This document shows positions 34,985-46,900 of a stretch of DNA of 64,000 nt, in pieces. Under the pieces are notes generated by a model that saw only the letters and a program-made list of their open reading frames with translations, did no database searches and was not told the origin of the DNA. The position numbers and the translations under genes were made by a program. Position 1 is the first letter of the stretch. Every line of letters starts with the position of its first letter. The stretch is from Sitta carolinensis (Eukaryota; Chordata; Aves; Passeriformes; Sittidae): positions 6,944,501 to 7,008,500 of the forward strand of contig JAVUNC010000019.1 in assembly GCA_032173965.1 (NCBI GenBank), written 5' to 3'.

Positions 34985-37900
34985 GGTGCTCTCTCTTTTG
35001 GGTAGGACAATATTTTTCTACTGAATACTGTTTTCACCACTGTCACTTCTGAGCAATTTGGGTTTGGATGGAGATAAAAATTAACACTGTTGCTTTCCAG
35101 GAAAATCCTAGAGCCATAAGTTTCCACCAAAGCTTGGCCCACGTATCCAAGTTTTGAGACACCTTTAACAAAAATACTACACAGGGAAAAGCAATAAAAG
35201 GCCAAACACTCCAGTTCGGGTGAGTGGTGCTGCAGGGCTTGAGGTGATGGCTGGCCATGCTGTGGCATTTGCCAGAGGGGCACAGATTTGTTGGAGAGCA
35301 TGAAGGCTCATCTTTAGTGTCATAAACATGGCCTCTCTCCCACCTCTCCTTCCTTTCTATTCCTCCCTCTCTAGATCAAGCCAACATCTGCATTGCCATT
35401 CCCACCATTCTCACAATGGCAATGCCAAAAAATCTGTTGATTGTTAGGAGGAAGGTAAAGAGCCATTTGCACAGCATGGAAATTGTTTTCATTGCTCCAA
35501 GTTCCAAGCACCATAGTCTTGTGCACTTTCTACTGGCACAGTGCCTGTCCACTCCCTGCACATGAGTACAGACCTGGAGCTCTGTGGTGACAGAATTGGA
35601 TCACTTCTGCCATGCTCTTCTCCCATGACCTGCCCGTTTCTGTCCCCATACCTTACCTCCCATGAGGGTCACTGTCTCCTGGTTTATCTGGGAACTGAGT
35701 TGTCAATAAGACAGGTTGCATTTCCCAGTGGTCAGACTGGTACCCCTGTCATAAGCCTCACGCTCATAATAGAAGCAGGAAAATTTGAGAAAGCACATCT
35801 GATGTAATTAGTGTAACCTTTCTGCCAGGTGGTTAACAGCAGAGAAAAATGCTTGGATTTAATATACCCATGGCCCCTCTTGATAAAGGACTAAATTCCA
35901 ATCTCCACTTAGAAACCTGAGAAAACTAAACATACCCTCCCTGGGAGCTCTTAAAAAGATGGATTTCCACCACTCACTTGCATTCCCAGATCTTTATTAG
36001 GCAAGAGGGAGCACAGTCATAAAGCCAGCAAAGCCAGCAATGGCAATATATATCCAGATAATGAGCAAAAGAACCCACTTTTTCAAATCTGTTGGCAGAG
36101 GCCCACCTCCCTCCCCCCTGTCTAGAGAAAAGGTGCCCCAAAGAGAGCTCCATGGCTCCAGCACCTCAGCCAGGGTCAGGAGCAGGGAGCACTCCTATCC
36201 AAGGAGTGATGGAGGAGGTCAGCTGCCAGTGCTATGGACAGAAGATCTCTCAGCTGCTTGCACAACCACCCAAGGACCTGGTGAGAACACACACTGATAC
36301 AGCTCAGGGGGAATCAGGCCACAGAGTGGCACAGAGTTGCAAGGCAGGAGTTCAGGCAGCAGAGTGCCACCAACTCATGTCCTCCAGTTGTCAACAAACT
36401 GGTGATGCAGTGCGGTGTACCCACATTTCTACCTCCTTGTGTGACCTACAGGCAGAGGTGGAGAAAGAAACACTATTCCAGCCTTTTTATGGCATGACAT
36501 GAAGGCAACCCAGGTGTGCAAAGGACAAACCACATTCCCATGCAACTCTGATGCTGCTTCCTCCAAGGCAATATCATAAAATCCAGGTTTTCATTTCAGC
36601 GTGTCCTAAGCACAAGGATCCTTAAGGCTCTGGGCCTCAGATAACTGGATAGGAATCACTGTGTCTCCAGAAGTGTTTTATCTTCTCAGCTGTGTTTTAC
36701 TGGGAGGTTGCATCATGCCAGTTCAGAGGTGGGAACCTCACCTCTCCTGTCTGTTGGGTTGTAGTAACCTGCTTTTCCCAGAACTTACAATTTTGAACTG
36801 TTTGGAGACTGCTGCTTCCTGCTAACTATGTTGTGCCCAGGGCAGTATTTACCATGACAGGGATTTCTACATGGGTGCCATCATTTATAACTGCTTATGA
36901 ATTATTTGGGGCTGAAGTTGTACATGCTGATCTTCAGTCTGAAAGTCTTAGAGGATTTAACAGGTTTAGTCTATGTTAGGAGACTGACAGCTTTCTAATT
37001 AGAGTCTATTACTCTCCCCTTCCACTCTGTTTTACTGTGTCTATTTGGAGTTTACTGAAATACTCATGGGCTGGCTCCCAATTCAGTGAGGTCTAGGATG
37101 GATTCTTCATCACATTTAGCTAAAGCAAAGTTCAAAACTAAGCATTACTCTCAGAGCTGGCGCTTTGGAGTTAGAAATTATTGGGAAGGTGTATGTGTAA
37201 AGTCCTTAGTATGGGGGATTTGTATGTTTTCCAAATTTGGTGTATTTCAACCTTTTATCTGATTCATTTATACATTACATCCATTCTAAACCTAGAAACA
37301 TAATCAGAAGACCTCAAATAATCCCTCTGAGACCTTTTAAACCTACCTTTCCTGGAAGAAAAGGAAGGCGCTTTCTCCATCCACAAAATCCTTCATTGCA
37401 AAAATACATAGCTTCAAATGCGGTGCAAGAAACAGCAGGAGTCAGGAGTAAAGGAGGAGACTTACATGGAAAAGATAGAGATAGTCCAAGCAGAAGCAAA
37501 GAGGCAATATGAATTGTCCATGGGTCTTTATCCAAGAAGATTTGCTCATCTCTGCCTCCATCAAACAGGGATGGTGCCCAGGGGAAGCTGTGTTGACCGG
37601 TCAGTGTCCCAGTGGAGCTGGGAAGAGCATTATTTGGTGTTTGGATAACATATCTGTCCTCTTGGCTAGCCAAACACTTTGTTTGACATAGACACAGGTA
37701 AGAAAATCTGCCTGGGCAGCTTCAGCGAGGAACAGAACTCATTTCCCACCCGTATTCATGCATTTCATTTTAGTTCTCTTCTTTTTTCCATTCCTTTCCC
37801 TCCCCTCCCCTCTTTTTTGTTCCAGAAGGCAGCCATCCAAGCGGCCCCACGAGCTGCCTGTGTTGTAGAGCTGTTTTCCTGCAGAGCAGCCATCAGCTGG

Positions 37901-39149
37901 CAGCAGCTGCTGGGGGAGCTTGGCAGTGGGAGCTGTGGTGACCTCTCTGCTGTGGGGCTTGCACAATGCCATGGGAACTCCTGGAACGGATGGGAATGAT
38001 GTACACAGGAGATATTCCTGGGGCCATGACACAGTGCTGGAAGAGGCTGGATTGCAGCGGTCCTATTAATGTCTTTCATTCATCTCCAGTGAAGTCAACA
38101 GTTGAAAGCAATTTTAAGCACTTGGATCATACAGAATATATAAATACCTGTGTTCTGTCTAGCTGTAACAATTCGGTGATAAGTATGACTCCCTGGTGAA
38201 TGAACAGGATATCACAGGCTTATTTTGTCTTCCAAATGGGTCAGAGTTGAATCTTTTACTGGATTTCCACATTTATTTTCTCTTAACAGGTCGATTTTCT
38301 CTTGGAGAAGGCACTGTTATAGTTCTCAGGCTCATGATCACGACAGAAACACCTCCAGATTTTCTGAAGATAATTAAAACAAAATTTGTATAACCTGCAA
38401 TTTGGTTCTGTGTTCTAACAAACACCTTCATTTTTATATATATCAATATAGTTCAGGTTTATGTATTCCATATATATAGATCCAGTAACCTTGAATCAAT
38501 ATGTATCCCTTCATGACTACTTTAAGAGATAACTTTTATAGGCAATAATGATTTTTCCTATGGTATCCTTGTTTTGCACCATTATCTGAAATAATGACGT
38601 TACACCCATTGTTTCAGATATATGATTTTCAAAAACACTATTGGCTTTGTTAGAAAGGATAAAAATGTTTATAAGATCTTAAAACAAGAACCATTTAGCA
38701 TTTCTTTAAAATAGTGCTGTTAGAGCATTTCTAAAAATTTCAACAGCCATTTACAATAGCTGAAAATTTCACCTGATTGCTGGCTGAAAATTGTGGAAAA
38801 TACCGAAGCGAGCTCAAGAATCAGATTGTTTTGGCTAGTGTGGGTATTTCTCTAGGCTTTAAAAATGAGGCAGTGATGGGATAAAACAAATTCTGATCTT
38901 AGCATTAGACTTTCAGGCAGACTGTAATAGGTGTGCTGTGCTTTCCAGTGTGTTTTGGCGCTTGTACTCCATGTTCAACTTATACATATATAGATACACA
39001 CTCGCTGCCCAGTTTCCTTCAGTTGCATGTTCAGCTGAGCCATGTTGGGGCTTCAAAGGATATGCCTGCAAATACACATTCATGTGCCTGCACACAGAGA
39101 TGAATCCAGCTCTGAGCTTGCACGTGCAATAAATGCAGATTTGTGCTTA
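34985..39149. other. Non-coding DNA, no exon recognised
   Basis: Open frames up to 136 codons (36092-36502 plus) and 119 codons (37314-37673 minus) have no recognisable product. A 10-bp perfect inverted repeat occurs at 35390-35399 with 35416-35425. The part at about 38400-38800 is AT-rich with few CpGs and no repeat recognised. Confidence 0.4.
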
Positions 39150-39235
39150 TATCGCACCCACTGCCTTGCAATCCGAGATCTCAAAGTGTTTTGAAGTCAT
39201 TTAAATATCTTGTCCCTTCTTCACACATTTCACTC
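39150..39235 (-). repeat. Partial MIR/CORE-SINE tail relic, antisense
   Basis: The plus strand contains AATCCGAGATCTCAAAGTGTTTTGAAGTCATTTAAAT split over 39170-39206, corresponding to the inverted 'ccgaggatctcaaagcgctttacaaac' tail. Only the tail third is recognisable; the core is lost or too diverged. Confidence 0.5.
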
Positions 39236-42200
39236 AGTTCTCTGCTTCTCTCTGCCTATACTAGATAGGTAACAACTAAGCCTCTTGTCACTGTTGCAAA
39301 GTGGATATATTTATACGTTTCCTAGTGGAGTGAGCTGATTCCCCCAGGTCCTGGAAGGTTAGCAGTGCTAGGAGGAACACCCATGTTATCACCCTAAACC
39401 ATGTACTCATCATCAGAGCTGGGGATCTCTGGATATCTCTTTCATATCCTGCTCATCATCCTGAAACAGAAGGAGAGGCATCTGAAGCATCCTCAGATCT
39501 GAAAATGGTTTGTTCAGAACCTCCCAGGATTCAGCCCTGATTTTGTCTGAGGCAACACAATGTGGTGATTGTCAGATGTGTGAGTCCCAAAGGAGGACCA
39601 CAGGACTCCTGTTAGACACTTGATGAGCCAGGCACAAAACTATCAGCATCCCAGGTCTGCTCTGAACATCACAGCAAGACTAATAAAGTTTTAAATTTAA
39701 AAAAAAAGAGATTCTGTCAAGGTTAATCTTTCCAAAGCCACAGTCCATCTGGGTGCCTTCTTCCTTGGTATTAATTACAAAGACTGTAATCCATAAGCAA
39801 AATATGAGTAAGATGTAACCTCACTGCCATTATCTTAAATATTTTGCTTGCTAACAGAGCATCTAATCCACATGAGCAGGAACTCATCAAACCTCAGGAG
39901 ATACCTAAAGCACCCAGTCCCTCTAAGTGAGCAGTAATCTTCTCCATGGAATCTTCCACCTCATGGATTAATAAGTGATGCTAAAGGCTCATTTGCTCTG
40001 GGATCTCCCAGCAGCGGAGGGGATGACACCATATCCAGCTCCAGCACAGCAAAGAGCAGAACCCTGGCACAAGTGTAGGCAATGAGGCAGACCGCTGGCA
40101 CTTTCACCTTTGTGGTAAAGAGCACTTCTTCCTTGGCACACGAGTGCTCTGCCGAAGTTTGTGAGCTGAAAAGATCCCACTAATGGTTTCAAGCAGTGAG
40201 ATCAATAATAATTTCCACTTGGCTCTTTTACATAACGCTTCCCTCCCTGCTCCCCGTGGGATAAACAGTGGGACTCAAGGCTGACATTTTGCAGATGCTG
40301 AGAGCGCGGGCAGCTCCGGCAGTGGCGGCAGGAGGAGAAGGAGGCAGCATGGGGGAGAGGCACAGGCAACTGAAATTCATTACTTGGAGAGGTTGTGAGG
40401 GTCAGTGACAGTGGTGCTGAATGGATTTTTCCAGTCGTTTTGAGATGAGATTTGCACTCTGTAATCTGAATGCTTTTATCTATTTCTGAAAATAGACAGG
40501 AATTTTTTCCACAGGCTGCTCCAATCTGGCCATGGAGATGCAAGGAAGGATTACAGGGATAAATTCAGGTTTTGTTAAGCAAGCATAGCTTTTCCAAACC
40601 AAACATAGACAGCATTCTCACAGAACAAACATGTGTACAAGAGCTCTCTTGTCGGAAGGACACGTCCCCTTGTGCAAGAGATGAAAGTGTGAGGTGCTGT
40701 GCACAGCCCTGGAGCCCTTAACTCCTGTTTTGCATTCTGTTTGCCTCTCCGAGCCAGCTGTGCAAGAGCCAGCAGGTCTCTCCAGAGAATGATCTAGATT
40801 TGTTTCCCCTGCTGAACCGACAAGTACTAGTTTACTCAGTGATTATTTTCTGTTTCACTCACATTTTCTACAGTTGAGTTTCCTCTCTTGCTTAGTCATG
40901 TCCTCTTCTGGCAGCGGTTTCTCTGAAAAGAGAGCTGATTCTAGAAATTAGCTGGGACAGAAACTGTTGAGTGGTGTATTACAGCACTTTCAGGGATGAG
41001 GAAATGATAAGAAGCCAACTTTATTTACTAACTTTTTCTATTCAGAGTAGAAAATATCATTCCAGGGCTTGGCTTTAGTGTCACTAAAATGTTTTCAGCT
41101 AGAATCTAAAGGATGTGTAAAGGTGTGGCTATACTGTTGTCTTGGGGCAAAATAGCATGGGATAGCAGGACCTGCAGTTGCACAGCACCCACTGTGCTCA
41201 CAAGGTTTTACCACATTCCTGGTGTCCCCCCGTGCCACCAACCCCCTCTGCAAGCAGTGCACCTGCCCAGACTTGGGTCACACAGACACTTTCCTGCCCA
41301 ACTCCTTCCAAGTGCCAGTGATTTTCTCTTACCTGCACTTTAGCAGCCCCACTTTAAATACAAAACAGGTGCTACGAAGCACAGATATACCATTTATGAG
41401 TGGGAAGAGCCGGGTACTGAGCTGTAACCCTGCTCTCTCAGGCTGCAGGCTGGAAACATGCCATTGATAGTGGCCAAATATTTGTGCAGTGGCAAGTGCT
41501 GGGCCAGCAGATCAGGAACTTGCCTTACTGTCCTGCCAGGAGGTGGCTCTGCCTAGCCATGCCCAGGTGGCCCAGAGAGCTGCAAAGTTATCAGGAACAA
41601 TAACTCTTGGGGAAAGCGAGAGAAAGGAGAAGGTAATTCTATTAAGCACTGCAGTCACTGATGGAGTAAATCTTTTGAGGTGGGGGGGCATAGATCTGCA
41701 TGGAAAACAGTACTCATGGCCAGGTCCCCAGCAGAGGGCTGGAAAACCATGCCAAGAGCTGAGCTGCTGAAGCATCTTGACAGTTCTGAAAGATGATGAT
41801 GGTGAGTGACCATTCCTTGGAGGCCTCCTGGAGATTCAGAGCAGGGGAAAGGTCTTTTAGGAGGCAGCCAGATCCACTGAGCTTCAGCTGTTTGACAGAG
41901 GTTTAGATCAGCCCTTCTCAATGCAATGTGGCATGCCCATCAAAACAAAAAACCAAACAAACAAGTTAGCAAGTGCAAAAACCCGTTGGCATTCACCCAT
42001 GCCCTTAACATTTACCAGCAGCCTTCCTCCACACTCCTGTCTGTACATCCTGCCATTTGCCTGAGCTCAGAGCAGTTTTATTTCAAGCCAACAGCAAGCA
42101 CTGCCTGGGGGGGCAGACACCTTCAGATGCAGCCGTTCAGTGCCACAGAAGATGAGACATCAACCATTTCCCCTTGGCAAGCTGCTACTGACAGCAAAAT

Positions 42201-43874
42201 TAGTTGAATCCGTAATTTGGAATTTTTTTCTATGATTTACCAATCCAGTCAGACTACAGCTCTAAAAAACACCTTCTGGACAAATGAAGATACTAAAGAC
42301 ATACCCTAAGGAAGTGTTCTGAGGACTTTTCTTGTGGGGCAGGATGTTTGTGCAGATGGCAACCTAATTCCAAGGATTTAAGATGGTGCTTGGGCTCAGC
42401 AGGCTCTCTATACTTGCTCCAATAGTCCCACCAGGTGCAGTTCCCCATGTACCAGCCTTCCCACACTGCTGCTAGATGGGCTCTGTGCTGTCAGACCTTC
42501 AGCTGGCTCTTCTGACTCTCCCTGCCTCCCCCAGTAAACAAATAATGGCAGACTCCTGTACAGCCTTGTCTATTTTGGGATCTCTAGCAGTCCTACTGAT
42601 AATCACTGTTATAAATGTTTACACTGATAGGAGACTGGCCCATATTGTACAGAGATAATAACAGTACAATTTGATATTCATGAGGTGCTGATGATCTCTA
42701 AATATAGAAACAGAGTAATTATTGCTGGCATTACAGGCTGGATTTCAAAAAGCAGATAAATGGAGAAATGGATATGCTATTTATTGCAGCTCCACCAGTA
42801 ACAACAGGAAAGCTGTCTCCCTTGATTAGGCAAGGGCCAGACTGCAGAAGGCAGAGCTCATGGCAGAGGGTGAAGGGTTGTGATAGCTACCAAAAGCACA
42901 GCTATAGAAAAGAAATCCGAAACGCACCCAAGGCCAAGCTCAAACCAATGAATGTGACTATGCAAGATGGCAGTGGAAAGGTTGGTTACCAAATGACTGG
43001 GCAGACCCTCATCTGCCTGGAAACATGGTCTTTGTAGTTTCCACAGCAGTGGTACCCTCAGTGCTCATCACTGTGCTGGCTGAACTGCCAGAGCCATCCA
43101 GGATCTGACACTGTTTTGTGCAGCCCTTCCCACTCACCCCTGTGAGGAACCTCACCCTTGGCTGGTGTTTCCACAGTAGACAAAGCCAGATTTGCTTCGA
43201 CTTTGCCCTTTGCCATCACTGTGCTGAACAAAGTGCTCACCAGTTTCTGTTGCTGTTGAGAAAAACATGTGGACCATAGCCAGGCTGCTTCCCAGAGAAA
43301 TCAAAAGAAGTGAAACCTCCAAAGAGAACAGGGCAGGAGCTGTTGATTCACCTGGGTTTTGGTTGGTAATGACTCTTGACAACCATTTACTGAAGTGAGA
43401 TGAGGAAGGGATAGAAGTTAGTAGCAGACTTTGGTCTGAAAGTTATTTGCAAAGAGGATGTTTCTAAGACCAGCAACTCCTGAACCAGTCTCCTTATTAG
43501 GTGATTCTGCACCCTCAATTTCTCCAAGGTTTAGGGAACTCATTCTTGCATGTGAATTTCACATAGATCACTCCAGTAAGTGATCATTTTAAGAGCTAAA
43601 ATTATTCACAGGCTCTGCTGCTACTCTTCTGCCCTCCTATACCTTTTCTATTCTTACTACTGTACAAAATGGGAGGGGACAAAAGAGAGAAGGAAAAAAA
43701 AAAATCTAAAAATAATAGACTGGTAAAACTTCACAGCATGCACACAGTGTTTAACACGTTCCTGTAGGTATACAAATATTGACTAAACCTTAAAATGTAG
43801 TATAGTAACTGAAGTGGGTTATTCTGTGTTGGAGCAGAGGGAGTCAAAGTTCCCTAGTCTTTAACAGCTCTTTG
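39236..43874. other. Non-coding DNA, no exon recognised
   Basis: AATAAA at 39682 is followed 11 bases later by a run of 9 A, resembling a retroposed tail, but the upstream sequence is unrecognised. A GC-richer patch with CpGs occurs at 40290-40350. A weak CTCF-like word (CCAGGAGGTGGCTC, 41536-41549) lies in between. Open frames (for example 40202-40543 minus, 113 codons) show no known product. Confidence 0.4.
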
Positions 43875-43995
43875 TCAGACAACACCTCAAAGTTTTTATA
43901 TAAGTTTTACAGTTGGGGAAACTAAATTGCTGAGAAGTTACATCACTCAGCCAAGAACTGCAGCAGGTCACTGGCTTTATTTCCAGGACGCTCAG
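43875..43995 (-). repeat. MIR/CORE-SINE relic, antisense
   Basis: The plus strand gives CACCTCAAAGTTTTTATATA, TTTTACAGTTGGGGAAACTA, 'gctgagaagttacatcactc', AGCCAAGAACTGCAGCAGGTC and ACTGGCTTTATTTCCAGGAC. In order these match the inverted MIR blocks 'ttttacagatggggaaactg', 'agagaagttaagtgacttgc' and 'ggtcagtggcagagccagga'. Confidence 0.82.
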
Positions 43996-46900
43996 CCTAA
44001 TTCTCGGCCACCAGCACTCCCAGACAAGAAGGGTCCTGGTGAAACTGGACATGTGTGGGGTTTCAAACTAGTTGTTCCCAGCAGCAAGAGCTACCTGGGG
44101 AAACTCTCCTGTGCTGTGCTTGGCTCTGTGCCAGGCTGGTGCAGAGAAATGAGTGGCTGTGACCAAGCCAGTGTCATGGTGACTCCACAGATGGACCCTG
44201 AGCTCTCAGAGCTCCAGGCTCATCTGCACCAAATCAGCTCCCACACAGACAGATTCACTAGGCATTTTGCTTAAATAACTGGCAGGGGATGTTCTTGTTG
44301 TTGAACATGTGTTTCAGCTGGATAGAATCTGCTCAGCCTGTAGGGAATCTATGCATAGCACAGTATTTTTTAATTAATAATAATAATAATTCCAAAAAGA
44401 CTTTTCAAGCTTAGTTTGTACTCTGCTTGGGGAGGAGCTCTCTGCCCCTGGGGAGTTTTCAGGATGCTGAGCCATGACAGCAGTTGCTGCTTCCCTACTT
44501 GCTGCTCTTAAGCAATATATTGCTCCTGTAGGCAGGTGATAATGGAGGCAGAGCACCACCTTCCCTAATGTAATCCGAAATTCCATTCAGTCAGTGCAGG
44601 TTACAAAAGAACCCCCAAACTAGGATGCTGCTTCAGAGCTGGAGGACGCAGCCATTCAGTCTGTCATTTGTAGGTCCCCAAGGGTCTTGGAGGAGCTCCA
44701 GGGGTCCAGCACAAGACACAGAAAACTGGGTGTGCTGGCAGGAGGATTGGATTAACTATGAGAGCAGTGCTGCTGGGAAAAGTGTGCTGGCCCCACAAAT
44801 CAAAATGCTCAAGAATGCAGCACTGTAAGCTTTGTGAAGTAAAGACAAATCACTAGTCTCTAGGGACAACACTAAATTTTGTATTAGGGGAAAATGTGAC
44901 ATTCATTTGTAACTTCCAGGTTTTTTCAATTCCCATTTGGTCACAGTTCAAGGTTGTGCTTTCCGATCACAGCTCTTTAATGTTGGGCTTTTATCCCCCC
45001 ACAAAATGTGAATTTTGTCCTGATGAGGTCAATGATTGGAATCTTCTATTCAAGAAGCTTTTCTTCTCAGTCTCAGATGGCCACAGACTGAGCAGCTATG
45101 CAAGTCTGAAGGTCACCAGCATCCTGTGGCAACAATCAGGGTTTCTTACCAAAATCATTTCTCTGTGCCTGAGACCTGGCCCACCCCTTCATTAATCTGG
45201 TTGTGTGAAACCAAGGGGTAAAATGGAGATAGAACAGGAATGACACTATTATGACAGGTCCTAGGAGCTACTCTAGCAGCATTTTATTTGGTGCCATAGT
45301 TGGTCTCGCTTTTAGAGTTGTGGCTAAGAGATGGTACCTTCTGGGGGTTGGAACAACTCACTCTTTTATAAACAGCTCCTCTGAAGCACAGAGAAGAGGA
45401 GAAGATAGCCCAGTGAAGAGGGTTAGAGTGGAGAGAAGGTGGGAATCCCAAATCTTCCCTTCTCACATGACTTGTCTTATGCACATTACAGAGAAGTATG
45501 TCAAAAGTGTGTCTTTACAGGCAGCCACAGGACAGTCTGCTGAGGGTGGGAACAATGAGAGTGGGACAGGGAGGGTGGGAAGTGGAAATAATCATTGTTT
45601 TTAGCTCAGATCAACATGTCCAAATCAAACCTTCACAGCTATCTCTCCTCATAACTTTTTCCACTTCCACTACCTGCAACTCTCCCTTTGGAATGAGTGG
45701 TGGAAACAGTCCTTGTGGGTCGTGAGAAAGGATCAGACCTCTAAATATGTTGTTATTCCTGTTTTCCAGCTCTTGGAACTCACAAAAACAGACAATTAAA
45801 TACAGCAGGTAGCAGTCAACTGATCCAGCCGTCCCAGCAGGTACAGGGAGTTCTCTGTGAGGAACAAAACTGCTGGAGTAGACATTTTCCCTATTGCATA
45901 GTCACTTATTATGCTTTACAACCAAAGCAATGCAGATGCTGCAGAGAGACATCACCTTACCAGAACACCCTTTCCTGCATTTTTAGAGTTATTGTTGGAT
46001 ACCTTGTCTGCATTTCCCTCTAACAAACAAACTGAGGAGCAAATCAGCATCTCTCATACTTTAACAAGACTGTCTGGGGTTTGTTTTACCCATGTAATTA
46101 TACAGGAGATAAGAGAATGGGCTTTAATTTGATCCAGGTTGTTTGTCATGAGTAACAAAAAATAAACATCAACAACCACACAATAACACACATACACCCC
46201 TTATGTAGTATGGACAATTCTGAATTCATGATAGCCTTCTACCTTAAAAGTAAAGAAGTTTCTGTCTTCCTGCAGTCCTCAGAGCTAGGGGGTCTGTTAG
46301 ACACAGACACCAAAGTTAATTTGCTGCATATGCACCATCACCCCTCTCAGTGAGCTGACTGGAATTCTCCTCAAGCATTTAGAGCCATCATGGCAGAATT
46401 AGTTTCAAAGCACAAAGAGGTATTTTCTGGAAATCATATGAAACAGGCCACACTCACTGGAAGCTGTGGGAATAACTTGCTCTGACCTTGCCATTCCCTG
46501 TGTGTGCTCCCGAAGAGTTCTGTGCATGTGCCTGGTCAAAGCAGGGGAATAGGAGAAGGTGAATGGCAGAAAGGAGCCCACATGGCCTGCCCTGGGGGTC
46601 TCTCCGGTGGTTCCAAGAGCCAGGACATGGGAGGAAATCAGGTGAGAAGGGAAAATACAGCAAGGAATTATTACAGAGGGGACTTTTTGCTGTCCCTGAA
46701 TGGCTTTTGGCTTGTGGGAGAAACAGGACACCTTTGTTAGCTTTCCCTACTGCTACTCATGACTTCATCAGTTGACCAAGCTCCTTGATTTCTGCTGGGA
46801 GAAGAGCTGCAGGGACTTATGAGGCCGGGCTAGGGAGAGAACTCATAGGTCTCTCTTGGAGTAACATTCCATGGAGGAGTCAGATGCAGAGATGAGAAAG

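Noticed and set aside
34939..35301. Processed retrogene ending in a minus-strand poly(A)
   Set aside because: No AATAAA before the A-tract, no recognisable parent gene and no visible target-site duplication.
39681..39710. Retroposon tail (AATAAA then nine A)
   Set aside because: The upstream sequence is not recognised and the A run is short; a chance AT-rich patch explains it.
41536..41549. CTCF site
   Set aside because: Only about 12 of 14 core positions match, with mismatches at informative positions.
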